64,000 nucleotides of DNA, taken from positions 96,838-160,837 of the forward strand of contig NZ_RBRE01000014.1 of NCBI RefSeq assembly GCF_003700275.1, written 5' to 3'. Positions 53,965-62,501 of this stretch are shown here, piece after piece (the first letter of the stretch is position 1; the number at the start of each line of letters is the position of its first letter). Source of the stretch: Pseudomonas cichorii. GTDB taxonomy: Bacteria > Pseudomonadota > Gammaproteobacteria > Pseudomonadales > Pseudomonadaceae. Under the pieces are notes generated by a model. It was not told the DNA's origin and did no database searches. It saw nothing but the letters and a program-made list of their open reading frames with translations. Made by a program: the position numbers and the translations under genes.

Positions 53965-55029
53965 ATGAACAAAACCCTGCGACATTTCTTCAAGCCCCTG
54001 CTGGGCGTTTTTCTTGCCGGCCTGCTTGGCCATGCCCAGGCCAGCGACGAGGGCGTAACCATCCGCATCGGTTCGCCTGATCAGGGTGCCGGTAGCCTGC
54101 CGTTCGTGCAGGGCGTGGTGGGCCTGGCGCATATCCAGCAACAGCTTGAGCAGGAATTCGCCAGCTCCGGCGTGAAAGTGCAGTGGCACTTTTTCAAGGG
54201 GGCCGGGCCTGCGGTCAACGAAGCACTGGCCAACCAGCAACTGGATTTCGCCTGGCTGGGCGATCTGGCGGCAATCATTGGCCGCTCCAGCGGCTTGCAG
54301 ACTCGCCTGCTGCTCGGCGCACGCGGTGCCAACATGTATCTGGCAGTGACGCCGCAATCCGGTATCACCCAACTGGCCGATCTCAAGGGCAAGCGTGTCG
54401 CGGTCTATCGTGGCACTGCGGATCAGCTTTCCTTTGCGCGGGCGCTGGAAAGTCAGGGCCTCAAAGAGCGTGACCTGCAAATCATCAGCCTGGACTGGGC
54501 CGCCGCCAGAGCCGCGCTGGCCAGCGGGCAGATTGATGCCACCTGGTCGGGCATGGGCGTGCTCGGGCTTGAGAGCAAGGGCATTCAGTTTCCGCTGAGC
54601 ACCAAGCAGCTTTCCCGTCAGTCGACGACACAGGCCGGACTTGTCGGCACTCAGGCCTTTATCGAACAGCATCCGGAACTGACCCAGCGCCTGATCAAGG
54701 TGCTGGTCAAGAACGCCTTCTGGCTGAGCGATCCATACAGCCTGCCTGAGTACAGCAAGCTGATGGGCGAAAGAAGCTCCACACCAGCCGCCTTGTTCGA
54801 GCGTGAGCTGAAAGACGATGACCTGAAATTCCGCAACTCGCCGCGCATCGATCCGTTTTTGAAATCGGCCTTGCAAGACAGCGTCGAGCAAGCCAGGAAA
54901 CTGGGCCTGATCCGCCGCACGTTTTCTGTCGATGAATGGGTCGAGCCCCGCTTTGTCGAGGCGGCTGTGCAAGAGCGAAAACTGACAGGCTTCTGGCCGC
55001 AATACGACGCCGCTGGCAATGCCCTCTGA
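53965..55029 (+). CDS. ABC substrate-binding protein, sulfonate/sulfate-ester type
   Basis: 354 residues; ATG at 53965 chosen, with a possible ATG four codons earlier. Signal peptide to about 27 (GVFLAGLLGHAQAS). SsuA/AtsR-like order: TIRIGSPDQGAGSLPFVQGV, VQWHFFKGAGPAVNEALANQ, DFAWLGDLAAIIGRSSGLQT, DLKGKRVAVYRGTADQLSFA. A paralogue of atsR at 58730 (same FFKGAGP and YLGD/WLGDLAAIIG motifs). No permease gene is adjacent, so it may share the AtsB-AtsC importer. Co-transcribed with the sulfatase gene 18 bases downstream. Confidence 0.88.
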   Translation: MNKTLRHFFKPLLGVFLAGLLGHAQASDEGVTIRIGSPDQGAGSLPFVQGVVGLAHIQQQLEQEFASSGVKVQWHFFKGAGPAVNEALANQQLDFAWLGDLAAIIGRSSGLQTRLLLGARGANMYLAVTPQSGITQLADLKGKRVAVYRGTADQLSFARALESQGLKERDLQIISLDWAAARAALASGQIDATWSGMGVLGLESKGIQFPLSTKQLSRQSTTQAGLVGTQAFIEQHPELTQRLIKVLVKNAFWLSDPYSLPEYSKLMGERSSTPAALFERELKDDDLKFRNSPRIDPFLKSALQDSVEQARKLGLIRRTFSVDEWVEPRFVEAAVQERKLTGFWPQYDAAGNAL

Positions 55030-55047
55030 CCTGACAGGTAATCTCCC

Positions 55048-56652
55048 ATGACTGCAATCAAGAACGTGCTGTACATCATGTGCGACCAACTGCGCCGTGA
55101 TTACCTGTCGTGCTATGGCCATCCGCATTTGCACACGCCGAATATCGACCGTCTGGCGCAAGCGGGCGTGCGCTTCGCCCGTGCCTACACCCAGGGCACC
55201 ATTTGCGGACCTTCGCGGATGTCGGCCTACACCGGTCGCTACGTCAGCAGCCATCAGGTGGCGTGGAACTCGGTGCCGTTGCCACTGGATGAGCTGACCA
55301 TTGGCGATTATCTGCGTCCGGCCGGAATTCGTACTGCGCTGGTGGGCAAGACCCACGCCACGCCGAATCTGGATGCCCAGCAACGTCTGGCTCTTGTGCC
55401 CGACAGTGCCCAGGCCGAACACCTCAACGAAGTAGGCTTTGAAGCCTTTTTTCGGCACGATGGAATCTTTCCGGACGATCCGCTATTCGCTGACAAACGT
55501 GAAAGCGCGCCTTACACCCACCATTTGCGCAACCTGGGTTTTACCGGCCCCAATCCCTGGCATGACTGGGCCAATGCCGCCGAAGGCGAGAACGGCGAAA
55601 TCCTCAGTGGCTGGAGAATGCGCCATGCGCATTTGCCTACACGCATTGCCGAGGAGCATTCGGAAACGGTCTACACCACCGATCGCGCCATTGATTTCAT
55701 GGCCGAGCAGGGCGATCAGCCGTGGTGCCTGCACCTGTCGTACATCAAGCCGCACTGGCCGTACATCGCCCCGGCGCCTTACCACGCGCTGTATGGCAAG
55801 GAGCAGGTGATCCCGGCGATCCGTCCGCAAGCGGGTCAGGAGAGCGATCACCCGGTGTATGCCGCTTTCCGCGAACACGAGGAAAGCCGTAACTTTTCCC
55901 GCGATGAAGTGCGCCAGAACGTCATCCCTACCTACATGGGATTGATCAAGCAGATTGACGATCAACTCGGTCGGCTGTTCGATGTGATGCAAGGCACAGG
56001 TCGCTGGGACGACACTTTGATCGTGTTCACCAGCGACCATGGCGATTTTCTCGGCGATCACTACCTGGGCGAGAAAGAGTTCTTGCTTGAACCTGCCGTC
56101 GGTGTGCCGCTGATCGTGCGTGATCCGCGCCCGGCTGCTGACGTGACGCGTGGCAGTGTCGATCAGCGTCTGGTGGAAACCATCGATGCCTTGCCGACCT
56201 TTCTCGAAGCCTTGGGCCTGCCCGCAGCCGGACATCGTCTGGAGGGGCGTTCGCTGATTCCGCTGTTGCACGGCCAGCAACCCCAATGGCGCCAGTTCGC
56301 GATTGCGGAATACGACTATGCGTTCCAGGCTCCGGCCCGGGAGCGCCTCGGCCAGCCGATCGATCGTTGCCGGATGTACATGGTGCGTAGCGAACGCTTC
56401 AAATACCTGGCCTATGACGGCTTCCGCGCGCAATTGTTTGATCTGGAAAACGATCCTCAGGAGCTTCACGACCTGGGCGCTGATCCGGCGTTTGCACAGG
56501 TGCGCGAGCAGCATCAGGGCTATCTGTTCGAGTGGTTACGTGGGCTGAAGCGACGTACCACGATCAGCAACGAAGAGATCGATCTGCGCGGCAAGCGCTT
56601 CCGTTATGGCGAACCGGAGGAAGACAAACTGGTACTGATTGGCGTCTGGTGA
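55048..56652 (+). CDS. Sulfatase / phosphonate monoester hydrolase-type enzyme
   Basis: 534 residues, no signal peptide, so cytoplasmic. Formylglycine motif TICGPSRMSAYTGRY with Cys53-x-Pro-Ser-Arg57. Metal and substrate residues: IMCDQLRRDYLSCYGHPHLH (Asp13), VFTSDHGDFLGDHYLGEKEF (Asp/His), KPHWPYIAPAPYH. The APYHALY element, the FKYLAYDGF stretch and the C-terminal layout resemble phosphonate monoester hydrolases, which also cleave sulfate mono- and diesters. Needs a formylglycine-generating enzyme from elsewhere. Probably releases sulfate (or phosphonate) from an imported ester. Alternative: choline-sulfatase-like enzyme; less likely from motif order. Confidence 0.86.
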   Translation: MTAIKNVLYIMCDQLRRDYLSCYGHPHLHTPNIDRLAQAGVRFARAYTQGTICGPSRMSAYTGRYVSSHQVAWNSVPLPLDELTIGDYLRPAGIRTALVGKTHATPNLDAQQRLALVPDSAQAEHLNEVGFEAFFRHDGIFPDDPLFADKRESAPYTHHLRNLGFTGPNPWHDWANAAEGENGEILSGWRMRHAHLPTRIAEEHSETVYTTDRAIDFMAEQGDQPWCLHLSYIKPHWPYIAPAPYHALYGKEQVIPAIRPQAGQESDHPVYAAFREHEESRNFSRDEVRQNVIPTYMGLIKQIDDQLGRLFDVMQGTGRWDDTLIVFTSDHGDFLGDHYLGEKEFLLEPAVGVPLIVRDPRPAADVTRGSVDQRLVETIDALPTFLEALGLPAAGHRLEGRSLIPLLHGQQPQWRQFAIAEYDYAFQAPARERLGQPIDRCRMYMVRSERFKYLAYDGFRAQLFDLENDPQELHDLGADPAFAQVREQHQGYLFEWLRGLKRRTTISNEEIDLRGKRFRYGEPEEDKLVLIGVW

Positions 56653-56685
56653 AACCTCGCGGGCGTGTGAGCGCCCGCGAACGCT

Positions 56686-57591
56686 TCAGGCACCTTTGAG
56701 GGTGACGCTTTGCTGCCCGGCGACACCGAGCGGTACTTCGCCCTTGAGGGTCACCCGACGCACGATGCGCTCTTGCTGACCATAGTCGTCCACGGCGTAA
56801 TGCTGGGTCGAACGGTTATCCCAGATAGCCACGTCGCCTGCCTTCCAGCGCCAGCGCACCGTGTTCTCCAGGCGGGTGACATGGCTCTGCAACAGATTGA
56901 AGAGATGGGCCGAGTCGCCGGTTGAATAACCCTTGATGCGTTTGACGAAGTGGCCGAGCAGCAGACTTCGTTCGCCGCTGATGGGATGAACACGCACGAC
57001 CGGGTGTTCGGTTTCATACACGGTGGAGGCGAACACCTTGCGGTACTGCTCAAGCTTTTCCGAGGTCACGCCCGGCTTGATCCCGGCATAGTCATATTCG
57101 TTGCTGTGCACGGCCCACAGTTTGTCGGCCAGTTCGCGTATCTCGGCTGTCAGGTCGTTATAGGCCGCAGCAGTATTGGCCCATACCGTATCGCCGCCCG
57201 AGGCCGGGGCAATTACCGAGCGCAGGATCGAAGCCTTGGGGTAGGCATCCACGAAAGTGACATCCGTGTGCCAGGAATTGGCCCGCTGACCGTCGGCACC
57301 ACTGAGTTGCATCAGGTAACGGGTGCCATCGCGAACCGGCACCGTCGGGTGTGCGACAGGGTCGCCCAGCAGTTTGGCAAAGGCTTCCTGACTCTGATCG
57401 TCGAGATGATTCTGATCGCGAAAGAACAACACCTTGTAATGCAGCAGGGCGTCTTGCAGGGCTTCCACAGTCGCGGCATCCAGATCGGCACCCAGGGCGA
57501 TGCCATTGACCTGTGCGCCAATGCGGCCGGCGACAGGTTGAATCTCCAGTTTCAGGGCGGTGGGTTGTGCAGCAAATGCAGCGTTGCTCAT
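56686..57591 (-). CDS. atsK: Alpha-ketoglutarate-dependent alkylsulfatase
   Basis: 301 residues, the length of P. putida AtsK. TauD/TfdA fold with iron ligands His108, Asp110 (NSWHTDVTF) and His264 (NRSTQHYAVDDYG), and Arg275/Arg279 in ERIVRRV for alpha-ketoglutarate; these numbers coincide with AtsK. It oxidises alkyl sulfate esters to aldehyde and sulfate with O2 and alpha-ketoglutarate. GAGGA precedes the ATG. Divergent from LysR 2. Confidence 0.92.
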   Translation of the reverse strand: MSNAAFAAQPTALKLEIQPVAGRIGAQVNGIALGADLDAATVEALQDALLHYKVLFFRDQNHLDDQSQEAFAKLLGDPVAHPTVPVRDGTRYLMQLSGADGQRANSWHTDVTFVDAYPKASILRSVIAPASGGDTVWANTAAAYNDLTAEIRELADKLWAVHSNEYDYAGIKPGVTSEKLEQYRKVFASTVYETEHPVVRVHPISGERSLLLGHFVKRIKGYSTGDSAHLFNLLQSHVTRLENTVRWRWKAGDVAIWDNRSTQHYAVDDYGQQERIVRRVTLKGEVPLGVAGQQSVTLKGA

Positions 57592-57732
57592 GGCTGATCC
57601 TCTTTATCTATCGTTAGAACCAAAAGGTCTATTTGATGTTTATTTTGTTCGTTGACGGCATAAGAGCTTGCATTTAAAACCTCAATCCACTTGCCGGGCC
57701 AATACCTTTGGCCTCATTTTCAAATGCCTGGA

Positions 57733-58641
57733 ATGCATATGGATCTGCGTCAATTACGCTACTTCGTCGCGCTCAACGAGCACCGCAGTTTCGTCCGTGC
57801 GGCAGACGCCATGGGGATTACCCAACCGGCGTTCAGCCGCAGTATTCAGGGCCTTGAGCAGGAATTCGGCTGTGTGCTGATCGAACGCGGCAACAAGGAT
57901 CTGCGCCCGACGCCGGAGGGCCATGTGGTGTTGCAGCATGCATTGCGGCTGGTGCAAGGCGCGGCATTGCTGAGCAGCGAAGTGGCGCAGATGACCAAGC
58001 TGGATGCTGGCGAAATACGCTTCGGCTCCGGGCCTGCGCCTGCTGCGCGGCTGATCCCCGAGTCGATGTCCCGTTTCATTGAGGCCCATCCCAGGGTGCG
58101 CACCTATCTGGAAGTGAACAACTGGGAAAAGCTCGGACGCAGCCTGGGCCGCGAAGAAATCGAATTCTTCGTCGCCGACACCCGCCAGTTCGAGTCAGAC
58201 CCGAACTTCGAGACCCGCCCGCTGAAGTCCCGTCGCGGCCTGTTCTTTTGCAGAGCCGGGCATCCTTTGCTGAGCAAGGAAAGCCTGTCCACCAACGACA
58301 TGTTCGATTACCCGCTGGGCGCCACGCTGATTCCACCGGGCATCCGCAAGGGGCTGGCCAACCTCAGCGGCCGCTCCGACTTCACCCTGCACATCGAAAC
58401 CGCACACTTTCCGGTGCTGATGAAGATCGTGCAGAACTCGAACGTCATCGGCATCGGCCCGCAAGAGGCCCTGGAGCAGGACATCGCCAACGGCACCCTG
58501 GCCAGCCTGCACTGGCGCAACCTGCCCAACCAACTCGACAGCCTGAGCGCCCGCTATGGCATCGTCAGCCGTGCGGGCTTCAGATTGTCCCCGGCGGCGC
58601 GGGCAATGATCGAGATGATTCTGGAGGTGGACGGGGCCTGA
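57733..58641 (+). CDS. LysR-family regulator 2 of the sulfate-ester region
   Basis: 302 residues from MHMDLRQLR, chosen to match the start of LysR 1 (MHIDLRQLR); ATGs at 57724 and 57739 are alternatives. Winged helix: YFVALNEHRSFVRAADAMGI, TQPAFSRSIQGLEQEFGCVL. The effector domain contains FGSGPAPAARLIPESM and EIEFFVADTRQFESD. Paralogous to LysR 1. Divergent from atsK, with AAATGC-type repeats between. A REP-like sequence follows. Confidence 0.88.
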   Translation: MHMDLRQLRYFVALNEHRSFVRAADAMGITQPAFSRSIQGLEQEFGCVLIERGNKDLRPTPEGHVVLQHALRLVQGAALLSSEVAQMTKLDAGEIRFGSGPAPAARLIPESMSRFIEAHPRVRTYLEVNNWEKLGRSLGREEIEFFVADTRQFESDPNFETRPLKSRRGLFFCRAGHPLLSKESLSTNDMFDYPLGATLIPPGIRKGLANLSGRSDFTLHIETAHFPVLMKIVQNSNVIGIGPQEALEQDIANGTLASLHWRNLPNQLDSLSARYGIVSRAGFRLSPAARAMIEMILEVDGA

Positions 58642-58655
58642 CTCCCAACCGCGCA

Positions 58656-58694
58656 AGAGCCAATTCATTCGCGAAGGGGCCGGTGCATTCAGCA
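58656..58694. repeat. REP-like element after LysR 2
   Basis: GAGCCAATTCATTCGCGAAG followed by GGGCCGGTGCATTC; same family as the copies at 62440 and 7462, located between convergent genes. Confidence 0.7.
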
Positions 58695-58729
58695 ACAAAT
58701 ACATGCTGGAATGCGTTCGGTCCCGATGG

Positions 58730-59713
58730 TCATTTCTGCCAAACCCACTCACTCACCTTGAACGGCCTGCGAATCAGCCGCTCTTTGGCCGCGATATCCA
58801 CCGAGGCCTGCAGGGCGGCTAGAAACTGCGGGTCGAGTTGCGAAGGGAAGAGGGCGCTCATTTTTTCCGTGCGCAGGTCTTTTTCCAGGATGGCCGCCGG
58901 GTAGTTGGCATAACTGGACACCAGTTCGATGTAGGCCTGTTTGTTGGCGTCGTCGGTCAGCCATCGTGTTGCCTGTTGCTGGGCCTTGAGCAGGCGGGCG
59001 ATGACTTCGGGGTGGGCATCGACGAAGGCGCCGTCCGCGACCAGCACGCCCTGAATATTGCCTGCGCCGCCCAGGTCCTTGGAACTGAGAGGCAGTTCAG
59101 CTAGGCCCTTGGCTTCCAGAGCGGTCAGGCCCGAGAGCGCCCAGGTGGCATCGATCTGTCTGGCGGCCAGTGCTGCCAGTGCGGCATTGAAGTCCAGGTT
59201 GATGACTTTCAGGTCTTTCTCGCTCAGGCCCTGGCTGGCCAGCGCCGTGTCGAAAGACAGTTGGCTGGCCGTACCACGGAATATCGCGACCCGTTTGCCC
59301 TTGAGGTCTTGCAGGGTCTTGATCCCCGAGCCCGGCACTACCGCCAGATAATGCTTGATGCCGCGTGCTGAAGCGCTGAGCAGGCGGGTATCGAGGCCGC
59401 TGGATTTGCCGATGATGGCTGCCAGATCGCCCAGATAAGCCAGATCCACCTGGCGGTTGGCAAAGGCTTCATTGATCACCGGGCCTGCGCCCTTGAAGAA
59501 TACCCACTGAATCCTGATGCCCTGATCGGCAAAGGCCTTTTCGTAGATCTGCTGACTGCGCAGCACGTCCACGACGCCGCCTCCGCTATTGCCGGTCCCG
59601 GCGCTGAGGTCCGGCACGGCGATGCGGATTTCCTTGAGGTCGGCGGCATGGCTGACGATGGAGGTCAGGGCAAGGGCGCAGCCAAAGGCCAGGGATTTGA
59701 AAATCTTTTTCAT
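58730..59713 (-). CDS. atsR: Alkyl sulfate ester-binding protein
   Basis: 327 residues, signal peptide about 1-23 (LALTSIVSHAAD). AtsR/SsuA-like: IRIAVPDLSAGTGNSGGG, IRIQWVFFKGAGPVINEAF, VDLAYLGDLAAIIGKSSGL, DLKGKRVAIFRGTASQLSF, IDATWALSGLTALEAKGLAE. Divergent from the atsB-atsC genes, 294 bases apart, with which it should form the importer feeding AtsK. The stop codon lies in the 3' flank of LysR 2, so the two genes converge. Confidence 0.9.
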   Translation of the reverse strand: MKKIFKSLAFGCALALTSIVSHAADLKEIRIAVPDLSAGTGNSGGGVVDVLRSQQIYEKAFADQGIRIQWVFFKGAGPVINEAFANRQVDLAYLGDLAAIIGKSSGLDTRLLSASARGIKHYLAVVPGSGIKTLQDLKGKRVAIFRGTASQLSFDTALASQGLSEKDLKVINLDFNAALAALAARQIDATWALSGLTALEAKGLAELPLSSKDLGGAGNIQGVLVADGAFVDAHPEVIARLLKAQQQATRWLTDDANKQAYIELVSSYANYPAAILEKDLRTEKMSALFPSQLDPQFLAALQASVDIAAKERLIRRPFKVSEWVWQK

Positions 59714-60007
59714 GGGCTGTCCTGATGATTCACGGTGAACTGCTACTCAGACACAGCTTCGCTCAATGCAATAAATAATATTAAGGCTGCTTTTAATCAC
59801 TCGATTGCATAAGCCGCAAGATAACTGGGCTGCTGCATGACATGCATTGCATGCAATAAAAGTATTCTTTAAATGCATTGGATGTCTGGCCTGCATAGAC
59901 CCTTAAATGGCGCTACTTATCTCCCAATGGAATTCGTATCTGCTTTTATAGATCAGATAAGAATATGGAGATAGCCTTTATGCAGCAGCCGACAGCGGAG
60001 TCCTGAT
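59714..60007. promoter_or_regulatory. Divergent atsR/atsB control region
   Basis: A+T-rich 294 bases. Contains AAATGCATT (59871-59879) and the palindrome TTGCATGCAA (59847-59856), relatives of the motif at 52867. Two ATAAG-containing tracts flank it (59808-59812 and 59957-59961). A LysR-controlled, sulfur-limitation promoter pair is likely. Confidence 0.55.
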
Positions 60008-61606
60008 ATGGCGCGTGAGTCCCTCCTTTCCATTCCCGCACCCGTTACGGTTCCGCGCAGATGGGCGAGCGCAACGCTGTTCAAGCGATTGCTGCTGGCC
60101 TGGTATCTCCCGCTCGCACTGGCCTTGCTCTGGTGGGTTGCCAGCCGCAATCACTGGATGAGCGAGCAGATTCTGCCGGCTCCGACGCTGGTTTGGCAGA
60201 GCGCGCTGGAGCTGTTTGCCAGCGATCTTCCCGGCAATCTGTGGATCAGCCTGCAACGCCTGTTCTGGGGGCTGCTGGCCGGTATCTCGGCGGGTGCGCT
60301 GCTGGGCGCCTGGCTGGGTTTCAGTCGCCGTGCAGAACGGCTGGTCTTGCCGACCTTCAGTGCATTGGCGCAAGTGCCGACCCTGGCATGGATCCCGCTG
60401 TTCATGGTCCTGTTCGGCATTGGCGAGATGCTCAAGCTGGTGGTGCTGATCAAGGCGGTCATTGTGCCTGTGACCCTGCACACCCTGATTGGCGTTCGTG
60501 ATGCCCAGCCCCGTCTGCGAGAAGCCGCAGCGGTCCTGCGCCTGCCTGTTCACTTGCTGATCCGGCGCTTGATACTGCCGGCGGCCTTGCCGTCGTTCAT
60601 GGCCGGTGTGCGACTGGCGTTGGCCTCGGGCTGGTCTTCATTGCTGGCGGTTGAGCTTCTGGCTTCGAGTGAAGGCATCGGCTACCTGATGGTGTGGGCG
60701 CGGCAACTGTTCATGCTGGATATCGTGTTTGTCTGCATCGCGGTGATTGGTGTGATTGGCGTACTGATGGATCGCGGCATCGGCTTCGCGGATCGCAAAT
60801 GGGTATTCTGGCCGCATGCCGCGACCGCCGAGTTTCGTGGTCGCGCACCGGCACAAGGACTTGACCGTGTCGTGCCGTGGATTCTGCCGTTTGCTTTGCT
60901 GGCACTCTGGCAAGCTGCCAGCCAGTGGGGCTGGGTCAATGCCAATATTCTCGTGTCACCGCTGCTGGTTCTGGAAAGCTTGTGGACCGGCCTGCTGGAT
61001 GGCTCGCTTGTGCAAGCGATGGGCCTGAGCCTGAGTCGGGCACTGGGCGGACTTTTGCTGGGCGGTATGCTGGGTTTCTCGCTGGGATTGTTGCTGGGCC
61101 TGTCGCAACCGCTGGAGCGGTTTCTGGGGCCGAGCCTGGCGGCGTTCAGGCAGGTGGCGATTTTTGCCTGGGTGCCGTTGATCACCGCCTGGTTTGGCCT
61201 GGGCGAACCTGCCAAATGGGTGTTCGTTGGCCTTGCAGCATTTTTCCCGCTGTTCATTGCGACCCAGCGCAACGTTGCCAATCTGTCGCCACAACTCAAA
61301 GAGGCTGCTCAGGTCCTGCGCCTGAGTTTGTGGCAACGTCTGCGGAGTCTGGTATTGCCCGGCGCTGCGCCGGGGATTTTTGCCGGGCTGCGCCTGAGCC
61401 TTATCTATGCCTGGCTGGGCACCATTGGCGCCGAATACTTCATGCCGTCCAATGGCGGTATCGGCAGCCTGATGATTGGTGCGCAACAACTGCTGCGCAT
61501 GGAGGTGATCATGAGCGGCATGCTGCTGGTGGGCGTGACCGGCGCGGCACTCAACGAAATCGGACAACGCATTGAAGCGCGTGCCACGCGCTGGAGGCAT
61601 GCATGA
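60008..61606 (+). CDS. atsB: Duplicated ABC permease for sulfate esters
   Basis: 532 residues: two SsuC-like permease domains fused head to tail. Domain 1 (about 35-250): LPLALALLWWVASRNHWMSE, EQILPAPTLVWQSALELF, EAA loop DAQPRLREAAAVLRLPVHL. Domain 2 (about 285-532): PFALLALWQAASQWGWVNAN, VNANILVSPLLVLESLW, LSPQLKEAAQVLRLSLWQ. Each half keeps an EAA loop, so one polypeptide can replace the homodimer. Overlaps atsC by 4 bases (ATGA). The same fusion is known for AtsB-type transporters in pseudomonads. Confidence 0.9.
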   Translation: MARESLLSIPAPVTVPRRWASATLFKRLLLAWYLPLALALLWWVASRNHWMSEQILPAPTLVWQSALELFASDLPGNLWISLQRLFWGLLAGISAGALLGAWLGFSRRAERLVLPTFSALAQVPTLAWIPLFMVLFGIGEMLKLVVLIKAVIVPVTLHTLIGVRDAQPRLREAAAVLRLPVHLLIRRLILPAALPSFMAGVRLALASGWSSLLAVELLASSEGIGYLMVWARQLFMLDIVFVCIAVIGVIGVLMDRGIGFADRKWVFWPHAATAEFRGRAPAQGLDRVVPWILPFALLALWQAASQWGWVNANILVSPLLVLESLWTGLLDGSLVQAMGLSLSRALGGLLLGGMLGFSLGLLLGLSQPLERFLGPSLAAFRQVAIFAWVPLITAWFGLGEPAKWVFVGLAAFFPLFIATQRNVANLSPQLKEAAQVLRLSLWQRLRSLVLPGAAPGIFAGLRLSLIYAWLGTIGAEYFMPSNGGIGSLMIGAQQLLRMEVIMSGMLLVGVTGAALNEIGQRIEARATRWRHA

Positions 61607-62427
61607 CAGCCCAGACCCAATCCATCGTCAATTTCAAGCATGTGGGCAAGGTGTTCCAGACCGGCCATGGCGATGTCGAGGCGATTCGCGAATTCAACCT
61701 GCAGGTCGCGGAAGGCGAATTCATTACCATCGTTGGCTCCAGCGGTTGCGGCAAGTCCACGTTACTGCGGCTGTTGATCGGGCTGGATACCGAGTTTCGC
61801 GGCGAGATTCTGGTCGACGCCAAACCGGTCAGCGGGATTGGTAGCGAACGCGGAATTGTCTTTCAGGAGCATCGTCTGTTTCCCTGGCTGACGGTCGAGG
61901 AAAACATCGAGCTGGGCCTGGTCAACGAAGGGCTTGAGCTGAAAGAGCGACGTCAGCGGGTGACGGATTTCATTCGACTGGTTGGCCTCAAGGACTTCAC
62001 CCGGGCTTATCCGCATCAGCTTTCCGGTGGCATGGCCCAGCGTGTGGCGATTGCCCGCGGGCTGGTGGCGAGTCCGCGTATCCTGTTGCTGGATGAGCCG
62101 TTCGGCGCACTGGATGCGTTGACCCGTCAACAGATGCAGGAAGAACTTCTGGCCATCCGCGAGCGGGCCAGAATCACCACGGTATTGGTGACCCACGATG
62201 TGGAGGAGGCGATATTTCTTGCTGACCGGGTGGTGGTCATGGAGCCAAGACCGGGTCGTATCAAACGCATCGTCGACATAAAACTGCCGCATCCGCGCCA
62301 GCGCAGCAGCTTCGAGTTTCATCAGTTGCGGGAAGAACTGCTGCATGAGCTGACCAGCGACGACCATTACGTGCTGCGCGAGCCGGAGCAGATCCGTAAT
62401 CTACCGGCGGCGTTTATTGCCTGTTGA
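61603..62427 (+). CDS. atsC: Sulfate ester ABC transporter ATP-binding protein
   Basis: 274 residues. Walker A GSSGCGKSTLLRLLIGLD, signature LSGGMAQRVAIARGL, Walker B ILLLDEPFGALDAL, H-loop VLVTHDVEEAIFLADRVVVM. SsuB/TauB group, as expected for a sulfonate-type importer. Coupled to atsB through the overlapping ATGA. Confidence 0.94.
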   Translation: MTAQTQSIVNFKHVGKVFQTGHGDVEAIREFNLQVAEGEFITIVGSSGCGKSTLLRLLIGLDTEFRGEILVDAKPVSGIGSERGIVFQEHRLFPWLTVEENIELGLVNEGLELKERRQRVTDFIRLVGLKDFTRAYPHQLSGGMAQRVAIARGLVASPRILLLDEPFGALDALTRQQMQEELLAIRERARITTVLVTHDVEEAIFLADRVVVMEPRPGRIKRIVDIKLPHPRQRSSFEFHQLREELLHELTSDDHYVLREPEQIRNLPAAFIAC

Positions 62428-62439
62428 GTGTTATGGGCA

Positions 62440-62492
62440 ATTCGCGAATGAATTGGCTCCTGCACGGTGGGAGCCAATTCATCCGCGAAAAG
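62440..62492. repeat. REP-like inverted pair
   Basis: TTCGCGAATGAATTGGCTCC facing GGGAGCCAATTCATCCGCGA with a 7-9 base loop, between the convergent atsC and glpD genes; it can fold into a long hairpin and may terminate both. Confidence 0.8.
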
Positions 62493-62501
62493 GCTGGCGT
62501 A

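Noticed and set aside
53950..55458. 502-codon ORF on the - strand
   Set aside because: Antisense of the binding-protein and sulfatase genes; no ribosome site or motif.
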